Source: Mantis religiosa
Lineage: Eukaryota > Arthropoda > Insecta > Mantodea > Mantidae
Direction of reading: 5' to 3'
DNA length: 64,000 nucleotides
NCBI GenBank assembly: GCA_030765055.1
Contig: JAUKNK010001160.1
Span: 1 to 64,000, forward strand
Part shown: in pieces, positions 1-11,675 of the stretch
How the letters are laid out: every line of letters starts with the position of its first letter
Numbering within the stretch: position 1 is the first letter of the stretch
Position numbers and translations under genes: made by a program
The notes under the pieces: generated by a model
What the model was told of the DNA's origin: nothing
The model's database searches: none
What the model saw: the letters and a program-made list of their open reading frames with translations, nothing else

Positions 1-1125
1 AGCTAAATAGTTTCCTACATATCTAGAACAGCAGTTCACCCAATGAATTTAATTTACCAAAACAAATCACAGAAATTACTTAGCCCAACACTTTGGGGTA
101 GTAACGCGTTATTTTGGATGCAGAGCCGCGGTTGGACTTGCTTTAACTTTGAGTCCTTTAGTGCTTTCAGTGGTCCCTTTGGAAACACCGAAGTCTCCGA
201 GCATCAAAACTAGGTTTTATTTACCATCCTAATTAAAAGCTTCTTTTCATGCATGAACCCTTTCACAATGGTATAATGGGTTTGAAGAACGAACCCTCTA
301 AGTGATTCAGAACACTTTAACACACTTGAGAAACGAAAGCATTTTATTGGTTTAGGGGTACTTAAACAGAAGGACAAAATTTAAGTACGACATACCAACT
401 TCTACACTTGATCTCTGGCTTAGAATATATTACTTTAAAACACATTCAGATATTTGAATTTTTTGAGTGCGAACTTGCAAAGTCTGCGCCCAAAAAGCAC
501 TGTTTGCTTTCCTCGTTTTTAAGAAGATGGAGGAAGGAAGTTTCTGTGAAGCTAAAAAACTGAAATCAAAACGTTAGAAAAATAATTTTTATTGTTTCAT
601 ACTCTGTCCATGATCATGGGAAATACAAATATTAGCTTACATTTCTAAAAACAAAGTCCGATATTTTGTATTCAAAATGACATTCACAATTTATTATTTC
701 ATAGAATGTTCTTTGAAAAAGTGTATCGCTTTGTGTGCAGTCTTTGAAATTTCATTCTCTATCCCAGATCATGTCACTTCAGTCACTAGAAAAAATTCTA
801 ATATTTGAGTAACCAAGATATGGTTAATTATATTTGAATATAAATTATACAATTTAAGGAAATCCACACCTTTTGCGTACTTCCATATTGTCTGTTTCTC
901 GAAACTTACCAAACTGACAAAATCATTAAGAATAAAGGCAAAATTGTCGTAGATAATTCAAGAGATACATTTGGCATGTTAAGCACCGAAATTTAAAAAT
1001 ATTTTTGAGAAAATAAGCAAATATTAAGTAAAAACTTTTTTCAGGAGACAATTATATCAGTGAGGCATTTTCTTGAAAATCTTCGTCTGACATGTTAAGA
1101 AAATATTGAAGCTGTTTGGGAAGTT
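1..1125. other. AT-rich stretch without a recognised gene
   Basis: I see no long open frame, no tRNA-like fold and no similarity to the repeat families found elsewhere in the window. It looks like ordinary intergenic sequence. Confidence 0.5.
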
Positions 1126-1157
1126 AGATGTTTATAGTTTCTTGATCATTCTGTTCA

Positions 1158-1232
<75 letters not shown>

Positions 1233-1280
1233 ACAAGATGTTTATAGTTTCTTTGTTATGCTGTTCACAAACACACACAT
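1126..1280. repeat. 110 bp offset duplication around an AC microsatellite
   Basis: The segment starting agatgtttatagtttct at 1126 recurs at 1236 with a few changes, and both copies run into ttcacaaacacacaca. The (AC)n tract, about 1159-1230, therefore lies between two copies of its own left flank. This fits slippage or unequal exchange within the microsatellite that carried flanking sequence along. Confidence 0.8.
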
Positions 1281-1461
1281 ACACATTCTAAAAATAATTT
1301 TGGGTTCACGAACTCAAAACTTATACCGTTAGTATAATCTCTCTTCGAAATTTGGGTATAATTCAACAGCTCTTTTGCTTTTCGTAGTCCATAGGGTATT
1401 TTAAAGAAGGCAGAGCATAATAATACAAAACATGCTATTAAAAGGAAGAAAAATTACTACA

Positions 1462-2510
1462 TAGGTGGTCTGTAAATGTTTGGACCTAATAAATATACAA
1501 TATATTCTTTCACCTTTTTTTTATTCTTCAACATAGTGCCTTGTAACTCTACACATTTCTCTCAGCGATGCTTCCATCTCTGTGCAAAATAATTGTTCAC
1601 GAATGTGAAATCTCTGTCCCGCGAAAGCAATTTTCAGATCAGGGAACAAAAAGAAGTCGCTTGGGGCTATATCTGGTGAGTCAGGAGGATGGCCAAGCAG
1701 TTCAAACCGTAATTCGTGGATTTTCATCATTGCAGCCACTGAGATGTGAGACGGTGCGTTGTCTTGGTGAAACATGATTTTCTTTTTCTGAAAATTGTGG
1801 CCGTTTTTCCACAAGTTCAACCTTCATCGTGCCAAGTAATGATGCGTAGTATGCTCTTGTTATGGTTTTTCCGTTTTGAAGTTAATCGGTTAAAATAAAT
1901 CCATGACTATCCCGAAAAACAGTCGCCATCAATTTCCCAGCTGAAAAATCAGTTTTTTCTGCTTTTGGAGCCGGTTCTCCCTTTGCAGTCCACTGTTTGG
2001 ACTGTAATTTTGTTTCCGGCGTATAATGGGGTATGCAAGTTTCATCTACAGTAATTAATCGGTGCCTAAACTGCGCCAACAGAGCGATGGAAATGTTCAT
2101 TCGAACATGTTTTTGGTCTAATGTGAGCAAATGCGGCACCCAACGCGCGGAAAGCTGTCTAATGTCTAAATTTTGATTTAATATGTGACAAACACGTTCT
2201 TTTGACAAGTTCATAGCCTCTGCTATCTCTCTCACTTTAATTCGGCGGTCGTCTAGCACCATTTGGTTAAATTTGGTGATGTTTTCGTCGGTAGCTTTCG
2301 TCTCCCAACATCTTACGGCCAGGTGTAAATTCAGCTGACCAAAATTTCACTGTGGTAAATGATGGTGCAGAGCCCCCCTCCAACTCATTTTTGATTTGCG
2401 TAGGCGTAATGCCTTTCACAAACAAATATATAATGACAGCTTCATACTCGATAATATCCCATACGTTAGAATCTCTCAAAACGTCAGAGAAAGTAAATCA
2501 TGTCGCATAA
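1462..2510 (-). mobile_element. Mariner element, one terminal repeat kept
   Basis: The 3' terminus is at 1462-1487, beginning taggtggtctgtaaatg. It matches the 5' terminus of the element at 32146 (taggccggtctgaaacg), which shows that both belong to one family. The opposite terminus is not visible: homology fades at about 2510, just before the (TA)n tract. The interior is the transposase relic described separately. Confidence 0.8.
1521..2479 (-). pseudogene. Mariner transposase, broken
   Basis: A DNA cut-and-paste transposase relic read on the minus strand in three frame segments. Residues from 2479-2267 are the first helix-turn-helix region (FVKGITPTQIKNELE). Those from 2262-1882 hold the second helix-turn-helix (REIAEAMNLSKERV) and the first catalytic aspartate in DETC, where mariners usually have DETW. 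Those from 1820-1521 hold HQDNAPSH and SPDIAPSDFFLF. The last two aspartates are separated by 34 residues, the D34D spacing of true mariners. Frameshifts and stops fall near 2265 and between 1821 and 1881. Total coding span is close to the usual 340-350 residues, so the gene decayed by point damage rather than large deletion. The family resembles the one that gave the transposase part of SETMAR, but I cannot rank similarity without alignment. Confidence 0.9.
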
Positions 2511-2515
2511 TATAG

Positions 2516-2516
<1 letters not shown>

Positions 2517-2575
<59 letters not shown>
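2517..2575. repeat. (TA)n microsatellite
   Basis: About 59 bp of uninterrupted TA. It sits where the missing mariner terminus would be expected, so it may have expanded from the TA target site or overwritten the end. Confidence 0.95.
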
Positions 2576-2578
<3 letters not shown>

Positions 2579-3586
2579 GAATGTCAAGGTTCATAAAACA
2601 ATTTGGACATTCCTGAGATAAAATTTAACATATAGAAAGACTGAAAAATAGGACAGACCCAAACACAATTTTTAACCTGAAGCTAAATGTCAAGATTTAT
2701 GGTTTTAATTGATCATCTATAATGGAAAACTAGAGAGAAATTTGGATTATAAACTGTACGTAGATGGAGACGACTGGAGGTATTAAATGAACAAACGAAA
2801 TAAGTAATGAAGTGGGTTTAGAAACAAGGAAGAGCCATATAGTAACATTAATGAGAAGGAAGAAAGGAAAGCGGGCTAGATCAGAAGAAACCGCTTGCTG
2901 CGAATCCCACTGGATAGAAAGGGATGTCTTTGGGAGGGAGAATGAGAGAAAATTTCATAAGCATTTACTTAAATTTCATGTAGCTTTATTTCAAGAAGAA
3001 AGGAAATAGGAAGTCACGAGGCTACAGCTCAGAACATATTGACCGATACATATGCAGGGTTAATTATCTATTATTAGTATAATTTAAGCAACCTTTTGTA
3101 GGCCCTCTATTATTTTACTTAAACACTCTTGAAGAGCAATAATTTTACAAGGGAATCATTATGATAGGATATGAGTAAATGTCGCATTGGTGTTGTTCGG
3201 GACTGAGTTTTCACCAGTGTCATAATGGGCTGACATAAGAGGTACAGATATAATAAGGATTTTTTGCGTGCAAAATGAAGTGCTTTAGCAATGTATTTCA
3301 TGTTATTCTATAGAGAATTATGTCAAATAAAGGATGTTATAGTAAAGGAAGCACCTCGTGACTTAACACTGAGCTTTTTGTTCTGAAAACAATAAACGGT
3401 ATTATAACTATACCAAAAGGTAACGCACTATCTTAGAAAGCACCCAACCGTATATCGTTAAATGTACTGTAAAACATTTTATTTTGCACGTAGATCATTC
3501 ACTTAAAAACACACCCACAAGCTACCTAACAATTCATTTAGAAGGTTATTCACGAGTTGGACACGATATTTCCGCCTAATTATTGC
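2576..3586. other. No recognised feature
   Basis: A 65-codon plus-strand frame at 2812-3009 is lysine/arginine/glutamate rich and purine biased, with no family I recognise. Nothing else stands out. Confidence 0.4.
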
Positions 3587-3596
3587 ATAAAATAAG

Positions 3597-4466
3597 AATT
3601 AGGATTAGGATTTAATTACGGAGGGGATTCGGCACGTAGGCCACCATGCTGGGCCCGTTGTTCCTATGACCCCAAATGGGGGCACCCCCGGGAGGAAGGA
3701 TGAGGTGAAGGAGACAGGGGCGGCCGTCCCAAGGAGCCATGACAGTATAGAGGGCAGGGTCCCCATAGTTTACTTGGATAGAGACTTCCCCCGACAGGCC
3801 AGGACAACGAACTCGCTCCTCCACAGCGGGACGGCAAAGAGCCCAGCAGCCGAGTCCTAATGGTCCCTGGCTGGTGGTCCGGAAATTGTGCCAGCAGAGG
3901 AACTGAGACCGGCAACCGACCAACCGGAGGAGGAAGTAGTCTACCTGAGAGCATATCATCCTGCCATGCACCACCGTGACTCCCGCCGACACTTCTACCC
4001 TTTAAGAGACCACCAGAGAGATGATATGAAATGATAATGGAGATGAAATGGAGGGACGGGCGGGGGGGAGCCCGCCTCGGTAGCGTGGTGGTAACATGTC
4101 TGCCTCACTTTCGAGAGGTCCCGAGTTCGAATCTCGGTCAGGGTGAGTTATATGGATAAGGATTTTCCGGGGGTTTCTCTTATCCTGAAAGATGAATGTC
4201 GGATAACTCTAAGCTCTATGGACCCAGGACTCATTTGAGCATCATTTCACCCATTGCATTCATCGTCCGATATAACTTAACGTTGGAGGACGTAAATTAA
4301 AAAAAATGGAAACTCGGGGGATGTAATTGACCTACCGAGCTTTCCTCTAGCAACCCGAGAAACTCCCGAAGAAACCATGGGTCAGGTAGGTCGGACACGG
4401 GAATCGAACACGGGCCTCCAGAATGAGGGCCACAGAAGAAACTGCCTGAGCCATCCGGCTCGGTGT
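3597..4466 (-). mobile_element. SINE B, nearly full length, interrupted by SINE A
   Basis: The sequence is the reverse complement of the full-length SINE B at 15401-15965. The tRNA-like head is at its right end, about 4390-4464, with the internal promoter motif ggctcaggcagtttc and a B-box-like gttcgattcccgtg. The 10 bp target duplication ataaaataag lies at 3587-3596 and again at 4467-4476. The body is split by a plus-strand SINE A at about 4053-4303. Open frames here are chance frames over the GC-rich 3' part, not genes. Confidence 0.88.
4053..4303 (+). mobile_element. SINE A, full length, inserted in SINE B
   Basis: The head gcccgcctcggtagcgtgg, with gcctcac in the anticodon region and gagttcgaatctcgg as B box, resembles an insect tRNA-Val. 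The body has ggattttccgggggtttctc and ends in cgtaaattaaaaaaaa. The short sequence aaatgga occurs on both sides (4046-4052 and 4304-4310), consistent with target duplication. Transcription would be by RNA polymerase III from the internal boxes, with movement depending on an LINE in trans. Confidence 0.88.
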
Positions 4467-4476
4467 ATAAAATAAG

Positions 4477-5737
4477 TAATAAAATGATTCGGCATCCATA
4501 GCTGACATAATAAATGCATTGTAACATACTAAGAGATGTTAGCTTCTGTTTTTGAATTACATTTGTTATAACCAGGCCTTGAATGAATAAACAAGACAAC
4601 CACTTACACGTATTCTCTATCTGGGAGAGAATTGAGAAGATGTTCTGGACAACAATGTATCCTATTTATCAGCACAAAATTTTGAAGTAATTACACATTC
4701 TAATCTTACTCTATATTTAACAAAGTGCAGAAAAATTCGCATCTTTGTTACTCAAAGAGAAGAGTACAAATTAATAAATTGTTTAACCTTGTCTATATAA
4801 GTTAGGGCAACATAATGCCTATATTACATAATTACTAAAGGAATTGCACCTTGCTACTATTTGCGCATGTGCCATTGTGAGCCAATTATGCAGGATATTG
4901 AGTATCTAACGACCTGTTTAATGAACAGCTTATGGAGGCTACATGTTATACCTATACCTGGCACACTTAGACTTTCATTGCGACGACCAACTTCCTTGAG
5001 TAAGCTGTGAAGTAAAGGAGTGTTGCCAGGTATATGTTTGAGGAAGGTTTGAGAACAAATCAAATTTTAGAACCTTGTTATTTAATGCTTATTTCTTGTG
5101 ACTTGTTTGCACATTATCCAAAGTACCTAAAGTCCTTAGTTTTGCTGATGCACGAGAACAGCTATTTTACGATATTTCTCAATACATTAGCTTGTGGTGT
5201 CAAGTTCCGGTTTGTTCATGTCGACCTTGAGCAGGTGGCCGGATGATGAATTGCATTTCGAATGTTCTAAGACCCATGGGAATGATTACGCTTGCTTCTG
5301 ACATGCCTATGAATATTTTGGCGTCGGATTTGCACCAGGACGCCCTGCTGGAAGAATTGGTATTTAAATATAGCTTATTTCGGCAGTCGGAGGTCATTCT
5401 AGTTTGGGTTCTTCCGAGCGTCATGCTGATTCTAGAATCCAGGGTCATCTTGTGGCCTACTAGCGGAGGCTCATCTAACCACATCCTCTACCAACCCAAC
5501 ACATATCTTCTTTACGTATTTGTATCACTATGTAATTGTTGATACCATTTCACCCCTAAGTCTCTTCAAGACTTTGGGAGTATCTTGTATTCACATTAAT
5601 AATCATAGTTAAGTACATTGTCTATTATGGAATTCACTATTATCTTTACTTTGCTTTACCGTTTTGCTCTATCCTTTGGCTCCCCCATCCTATATCAGCT
5701 ACCTCCCTAGTTGCAAAGTAGATTTAACATTATGGTG
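4477..5737. other. No recognised feature
   Basis: Overlapping short frames on both strands around 5034-5542 show no family signature. I see no repeat shared with the rest of the window. Confidence 0.4.
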
Positions 5738-6870
5738 CATCATTCATTCATTGCAGGCTGGCAGGCTGTTTGGAACAGCCCGAAGGGTGGTCAAGTCGTG
5801 TACCTGCTCTGGGAAGAGCTTTACCACGTAGTGGCGGGATGTGGAAGTTGCAGGATGACGGGTGAAAATTAAGTGGGTGTAGAGAAGGGAGGTAGCTTGT
5901 TGCTCCTCGAGGAATGATGAACCGGGTGCTACAGCCAGCGTGCACCGCTGGTGGATTAGTTAATAAACTTGGAAGAAAATAGGTAGAATTTTGAGTTTTC
6001 CAGATTAAATATTGGATAGCTCTAATTTAGTTTATGCAGGAGTGGGGATCATGTGGTTGCCGGTAATGACCACAAGACATGCGGGGTAACCGGTATCGCT
6101 TTATGCGACGCTCACGAGGTACATAGTTCCCAAGGGATCTGACTGGGGCGCTCTGATGGTGAGGCAAACTCTCGAAGAATTTAGTGGCCCGGCGCCTAAT
6201 TTCATCCTCCACATAGCGGAGGGATGAAGCCTCGTGAAGTAGTCTCACGGGGAACCTTGTGCATACAGAATAAATAATCCGAAGACATTTATTCTGGGCA
6301 CGTTGGAGCAGTACCAGGTTTGAGCCTGCGGCCATACCCCAGACTTCGCACGCATAGGGCATGACAGGGAGGACCAGAGCCATAAAGAGGTGCAACTTTA
6401 GGGAAACAGACATCACAGACCTAAGCACAGGGTATAGTGATGCCACGGCACCACACGACCGATGAGCCTGCTCCTGGATGTGCTCCCGAAAAGTTAGGTC
6501 CTTGTCCAGCTTGACTCCCAAGTACTTGATTGAATTCTCCCGCCTAATACCTTGCCCAAAGTAGGTGAATGTGGGGAAGTTGGCGGGAAAGCGGCAATTG
6601 GTGAACAGTATCGCTTGGCTTTCCTCCGTGTTAATGGACAATCGCCAAAGCGTGCACAAATCCTGGAGGAGGTATAAATATCGTTGAATGGGGTTGAAGG
6701 TTCTGCGTGAGTGTCTGTTTGTGGAAAATATCAGCACGTCGTCAGCATATTGCGCTATGTTGACGTGCTGCTCAGTGGGAAGGTCAGCCACGTAGACGCT
6801 ATAGAGCGTCGGGTATAACACAGAACCTTCGGGGACTCCGCCGCGGATAAAGTGGCGGGATTATGGTGCA
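5738..6870 (-). mobile_element. 5'-truncated jockey-type LINE
   Basis: The coding part is described separately. Downstream on the minus strand, about 5738-6026, lies non-coding sequence that ends in a short TGAA/ATGA-like repeat (cattcattcattg on the plus strand), which could be the LINE 3' UTR and tail. The 5' end is lost near 6870. The extent of the 3' UTR is an inference from position only. Confidence 0.7.
6027..6862 (-). pseudogene. Jockey-clade LINE reverse transcriptase, C-terminal half
   Basis: This frame encodes the palm and thumb of a non-LTR reverse transcriptase used for target-primed reverse transcription. Read from about 6862 it starts HFIRGGVPEGSVLYPTLYS, continues YVADLP, then QYADDV, whose aspartate pair is the catalytic box of the palm. 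Further on are NSIKYLGVKLDKDLTFREHI and PVMPYACEVWG, typical of the thumb region in jockey and CR1 relatives. The frame ends naturally after a basic C-terminus (RERRIKRYRLP). A full jockey ORF2 also has an N-terminal endonuclease and the first reverse-transcriptase blocks; these are absent because an in-frame stop and loss of homology lie just upstream. About 275 residues remain open. Confidence 0.92.
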
Positions 6871-7198
6871 GTCGTCCAAGGTATATTTTACTCTAGTAAC
6901 AACATTAAGAGGCTGCAGGCTACAGTGACACGACATTTCCTAACAATTGCCGTCCACTGGCAAAGCTACCTAAACAGCAAGATGAACAATGCAACGAACA
7001 GTTGGCCTTTCAGTGTCAGTTGCCTTTAAGCAAGTATAAGCGCCATTTGTGCGTAGCACCTTATGCCACGGAACCCAGAAATAAACCTAAAAGATAAGAA
7101 GGAAACGAAATGAAAGGGAAATTATGGAAATGTGGTCGCGGAGAAACTACAAAAATCCAAGGTCCCAGAAAGATGTCTACGTTTCCGTGCCGGTAACC
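6871..7198. other. Short spacer, no recognised feature
   Basis: Sequence between the LINE and the next mariner. I see no coding or repeat signal. Confidence 0.4.
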
Positions 7199-8100
7199 CG
7201 AGGGCTCTTCAGTAAAGAATAATCACAATTCTTTTGACAACGTACCTTTACACATCCCCATAATCCCCTGAATGGGATGCACTTGTCCGAGCGTTTCTGC
7301 CAGTCTTCGAAGACTTGCTGGGAAATTTTTTGAGAGATCCTTCAAAATCACCTCCACAGCCTTCACCACTGCTTCTGATGATGAATAATGCTTCACATGA
7401 AGGCTTTTCTTCAAGTTAGGGAATAGAAAATAGTCGCATGGGGCTAAATCCAGACAGGGGGTGTGAGGGATGTACTTCACTTTGATTTTTGCAAGATAAT
7501 CAGCAACAACATTGGCAATATGCAGCCGCGCATTATCGTTTTGCAGCATCCAGCCTGCATCTCGGAAATGTGGTCTTTTGCGCCTGATTTGGACTTGCAA
7601 TGTTTTCAGGACAACCCTGTAGAATTGTCCAGTTACTCATGGTAACATGCTGGTACAACAAGTAACAGGTACAACATGCTGATAAACCATTCCATGAATT
7701 TCAAAGAATGAGATGACCATAACTTTCCCAGCAGAAGCAACCACTTTTACTATTAGCGGGGGTTGGTGATGAAGGAGATATCCATACTGAGCTTTGCTGT
7801 TTGCTCTCAGGATCAAAATGATGTAGCCAAGTTTCATCAGCAGTGATTACGTTTGAAATAAACTCCGGATCTTCCTCTAACATCAACCTTAACTGCATGT
7901 TACCTCCATTACAGTGGTAGGCGATACTGAACATGTCTGAACTTACCTGGTTCTCACAGGTGGGGACCAAGAGTACCAACAATGAAACTACTACGGCGTG
8001 TTTGTTTCACATTAAGCTAACAGAATATCATAAGATTGAGTTTTGGTGCGAAATATTATGACCATAAAAATTATGATCACTCTTTGTTGAACAGCCCTAG
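7199..8100 (-). mobile_element. Deleted mariner derivative, copy 1
   Basis: Terminal repeats are cgagggctcttcagtaaaga at 7199 and, inverted, ctagggctgttcaacaaaga ending at 8100, with TA next to the right end. The transposase is read on the minus strand in overlapping frames between 7982 and 7223. It shows ADETWLHHFDPESK, then QNDNARLH, then LDLAPCDYFLFPNLKK. The DNA-binding half of a normal mariner transposase is missing: the frame runs straight from a short leader (MLVLLVPTCENQ) into the catalytic region. The copies at 17979 and 57471 share this architecture. Confidence 0.88.
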
Positions 8101-8805
8101 TATTTTGATAAAGTAGTATAGTATTATTTACACTAACAAATGTACAGTAACTGACCTTGTCTAGAACACCCTTTTTTAACAATTTAGATTACACAAACTG
8201 AAGGTTCTATATGAATCATGCACCTCTTTCCTTAAAACCGTAGAATGATAATGGTAGAATCATCTCAGCTGAGAAGAGACGTAATTCTCGTAGGTGATGC
8301 TTGGCCGGAGGTCACTCGAGTCCCGCCACGCGCATGTTATCCAATCCTACAAATGCACGCTACAAGGTAATGTTAAAAGCATGCAGGTAAACAATGGTAT
8401 TAGCTGTAGAGCCCTAATGGGTATGAGTTTCTGTAATGCAATATGCAACACTTGGCTACTGTGTACTTGTGGGGCACTTCGTTTCTGAGCGAGCTTCGTG
8501 TATCCATAATCTCCCGTCTTTATCTGTTTTAAAGCTTTTCTCGCCAAGCCACCTCGAGAACACGAGGCAAATGCTGTTCAAAACCTGCAAGGTTGGCATA
8601 TTAAAATGCGGTCATTGAAATTTGGGTAGAATTATGAGAAAAGAAACAGAAAATTTCTCGTGAGTTTTTCTATTCTTGTAGAAATTAATCTTATATACAC
8701 TAATCCCCTAATTACTTATCTTCTTCAGATTATTCGAACTAAACATTTTCTTACTGATAGTTTTCTTTCGATAGTCAAGAGAGAGATTACGAGCGATAGT
8801 CAACT
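8101..8805. other. No recognised feature
   Basis: Short overlapping frames around 8294-8618 show no family signature and look like chance frames. Confidence 0.4.
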
Positions 8806-9056
8806 CCTGAGGGGGTTGACCGAGGTGGTTTCACCAATTTCCGATCTATCTGATCCATGGCAATTTTCGGGGATTTTCCCAGGTTGCCAGGCGAATGCTG
8901 GATACATCCCCCGAATTTCCTGTACCTCTATTTTATCTCCTTCTTTATTTCACAACTCTCCTCTAGTGGCTTATTTCAGGGCAGAAGTGTCGGTGCTGCA
9001 TGGCAGGACGGCCTCCGGAATCCAGACCAACCTTGTAGGCCGTTTCTAGACAATGG
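8806..9056 (+). mobile_element. SINE B fragment
   Basis: The stretch ctgatccatggcaattttcggggattttccc onward follows the SINE B body, including the part giving tttcagggcagaagtgtcgg. The tRNA head is degraded and the 3' third is missing. Confidence 0.75.
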
Positions 9057-9110
9057 TGGGATGGTGCTGGTCCACCAGGGAGAGTTTCAAACTGGTAAAT
9101 AGTAAGGACC

Positions 9111-9351
9111 CAACTGACACGAGTCAGTTGGAGAATTAAATGTCATGTGGGCACGTTGGCCATAGTAACTCAAGGGTTAGAGCGACTGGACGGCAACCAG
9201 AAGATCCGTGGTTCAAATCCCGGCTATGGCATTGAATTTTTCAGTCTGGCTCTATCTTTCCATACTTTAGCCTACACCGGGCCAGTGTGAAAGAACAATT
9301 AGTTTCCATTAATTGACCTAACAGTGGTTAACTATAAAACCCGGACCTTAA
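9111..9351 (+). mobile_element. SINE C, left monomer
   Basis: The tRNA-like module runs from gccatagtaactcaaggg to cggctatggc, with a perfect seven-pair acceptor stem (GCCATAG with CTATGGC), a D-arm, and a B box in ggttcaaatcccgg. A conserved tail follows (attgaatttttcagtctgg). The element continues at 10641 after an inserted TTAA transposon. Confidence 0.85.
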
Positions 9352-10640
9352 GGACAGAGGGACGTGTGGAAAGCACAATGCTTGCATTTAACTACACACT
9401 TTTGAAAAATCAAAATTCCTGGGTTTGCTTTGTCACGGGGCAATAGAATGCATGCCATCTAACAAGCAACTATTTCGTAATATGTTGATAAAGGAAAACA
9501 TGTAATATAAATACAGATGCTTTCTAAGGTGACATTACAAACAAAATTTTCTAAACACATGTTATTATTTAGTTACACATAACCGCCCTAATTGTTTTCA
9601 CAAAGAATCCAATTTTTAGGAGAAATAAAGTACTCAGTGATGCATAAAATGATCGTGTTAGAATTTTTATATAGTGAAGTATATAGACAAAAAATTTTGA
9701 ATTTGATACAATATTCTTTCCCTTAAAATGCACAGATTTTAAATTTTTAAAAACTCAAAATGTTTTACCTGAAAATATCTTTAGGGTCATTTTATTAAAC
9801 ATAATGGTTTGTGACACTACAAAAAGTTTCAGACATCTAGCATAAGTGGTTTCTGAGATATGTGTACCCAAAGATCTAAAATTGCAACTTGTGGGAAAAT
9901 ACAAAAAACTAAAACAACAGGTTTTTCAGCTAACTCACTAAAAGTTACGACATTCCTGCATCATAATCCTTTACTTTTCTACACCAGTTTGGATAACAAT
10001 GATAGCTCTACGATTACAAAACTCTTCTGAGCTCCACTGTTATCTACGAAAAAGCTGTTGTCATCATCTGGTTGAATGTGAGACAATTTTTTTCTAGAAG
10101 CTGAAAGTTTCTGCAACTATGAACGTTAGATACACTTTCAATGTCACTGTTTTTTGTGTTTTTACGACAAAACACTGCCTTTTTCCAACCAAAACGCTTT
10201 ACTCTACCCATATTTATAGCAAATCTTCAAATCACCTTGAATAAATAATACTCAAGTCGATAATTTGAACTGTAAACAAAACTGCAACTATAATCCACAT
10301 GTACTTCAAATGTAAACAATTCACCATATTGTGAGAGCTTTCTGCAAATACACATGCAGCCAAATCTGCAGCACAGATACCAACAACAAGCATAAAATTT
10401 ACCGCATAGCTCAGCTGCCACAAATCACAAAGTTATAAGAATTTTAATTTCAATGGTTATATAGATATTTAAAAGGGGGCGTAGACATGGTGACACCATA
10501 CTTAAATCACCATTTAAAGGGCTTATATATAAAAGATACCTATAATGCAATATATCATTGGATTCGTAAAATATTGAAGATTTTTATAAGACATAAAACA
10601 AAAATTCGATTTTTTGAGGCATTCACACGTCCCACTGTCC
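9352..10640 (-). mobile_element. TTAA-flanked, Kolobok-like DNA transposon
   Basis: Inverted termini are ggacagagggacgtgtgg at 9352 and, inverted, ggacagtgggacgtgtga ending at 10640. Exact TTAA duplications lie at 9348-9351 and 10641-10644. The insertion splits a SINE C whose uninterrupted form reads ccttaaagtacttac. On the minus strand near 10210-9970 a frame begins MGRVKRFGWKKAVFCRKN and later gives AQKSFVIVELSLLSKL in another frame. This resembles the N-terminus of the transposase family whose C-terminus appears in the TTAA element at 43822. TTAA targets are used by piggyBac and Kolobok; the coding hints favour Kolobok, with moderate confidence. Confidence 0.8.
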
Positions 10641-10925
10641 TTAAAGTACTTACACGTTATAAGTCGCCAATAAGGTAGTTTTCTCATTTGTTTATGAGAA
10701 CTCATAAGTGATTTACCGGGAAAAACGCGAGTCAGTTGGAGAATTTAATGTCATGTCGGCACGTTGGCCATAGTAGCCTAAGGGTTAGAGTGGCTGGACG
10801 GCAACCAGAAGATCCGTGGTTCAAATCCCGGCTATGGCATTGAATTTTTCAGTCTGACTCTATCTTTCCATACTTTAGTCTACACATGGCCAGTCTGAAG
10901 GAACAATTAATTTCCACCTAAAGAA
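10641..10925 (+). mobile_element. SINE C, right monomer
   Basis: This continues the spacer ttaaagtacttacacgtta, followed by a second tRNA-like module at about 10769-10840 with the same GCCATAG/CTATGGC acceptor stem. Together with 9111-9351 it forms a dimer of the kind seen intact at 20526-21069. Confidence 0.85.
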
Positions 10926-11149
10926 TTTGTCGTTATGGTAATAGACCAAGAAATAGAGCAAATAATTTCCCAAATGAGAAAACATGTTTTAGAAAATTCA
11001 AATAAATAGCAAAAAAGGACTCTGAGATGGTTCACCACACACACGCTATGTTTTTGCTAATAATTTATTCTTCTTTAACTTCCCTAGTTTTGCTACTATC
11101 GTGGTATTAGGTGATGTTTGTTCCTCTATTACTTAGCGTTTAGGCATCC

Positions 11150-11434
11150 CATTTGGGTGCAGAAACTCTGGATCGGTTAGAGAAACCAGGCTGGCTGATC
11201 AGCGATGCCTGGCGTGAGAGTGAGAGAAATAGATGGCAGAATGAAGGTGAACTGAGTGTTAGGGAAGATAATAATGGAGCAATTGAAATGATGGTGAGGA
11301 AAACCGCAGATCCCGGAGAAAACAAGCCCCTGCGCCGTGTTGTTACCCATATAACCCAATGCGTTCACCTGGGATCGAACCCGAGCCACTTTAATGAGAA
11401 TCAAACGGTCTGACCGCTTGGCCACGACACGGTC
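11150..11434 (-). mobile_element. SINE E, copy 1
   Basis: On the minus strand the right end starts with a Leu/Ser-like tRNA head (gtggccaagcggtcagac) and a B box ctcgggttcgatccc, followed by cttgttttctccgggatctg. A second copy is at 61040-61203. The left border is uncertain. Confidence 0.7.
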
Positions 11435-11580
11435 AATTTATGTGTCTGAGATCTAAATTATTTATGAAGTAAGATTTTGGTTTATCTCTTTTGTATTAAT
11501 AGTTACGCCAAAGTCATCCAGAAGGATATGGACACAAACACACTCACAAAATCAGCAAGGAAGATATTTTTTGGGAGAAG

Positions 11581-11583
<3 letters not shown>

Positions 11584-11674
<91 letters not shown>
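11584..11674. repeat. (GT)n microsatellite
   Basis: About 91 bp of uninterrupted GT. Cysteine/valine frames across it are artefacts. Confidence 0.97.

Positions 11675-11675
<1 letters not shown>

Noticed and set aside
3612..3992. 126-codon minus-strand protein
   Set aside because: It lies in the 3' part of SINE B; the full-length copy at 15401 does not keep the frame.
9170..9235. A functional tRNA gene
   Set aside because: The acceptor stem is perfect, but position 33 is C instead of T, the anticodon stem is short, and the same module recurs in many SINE C copies with a fixed tail.
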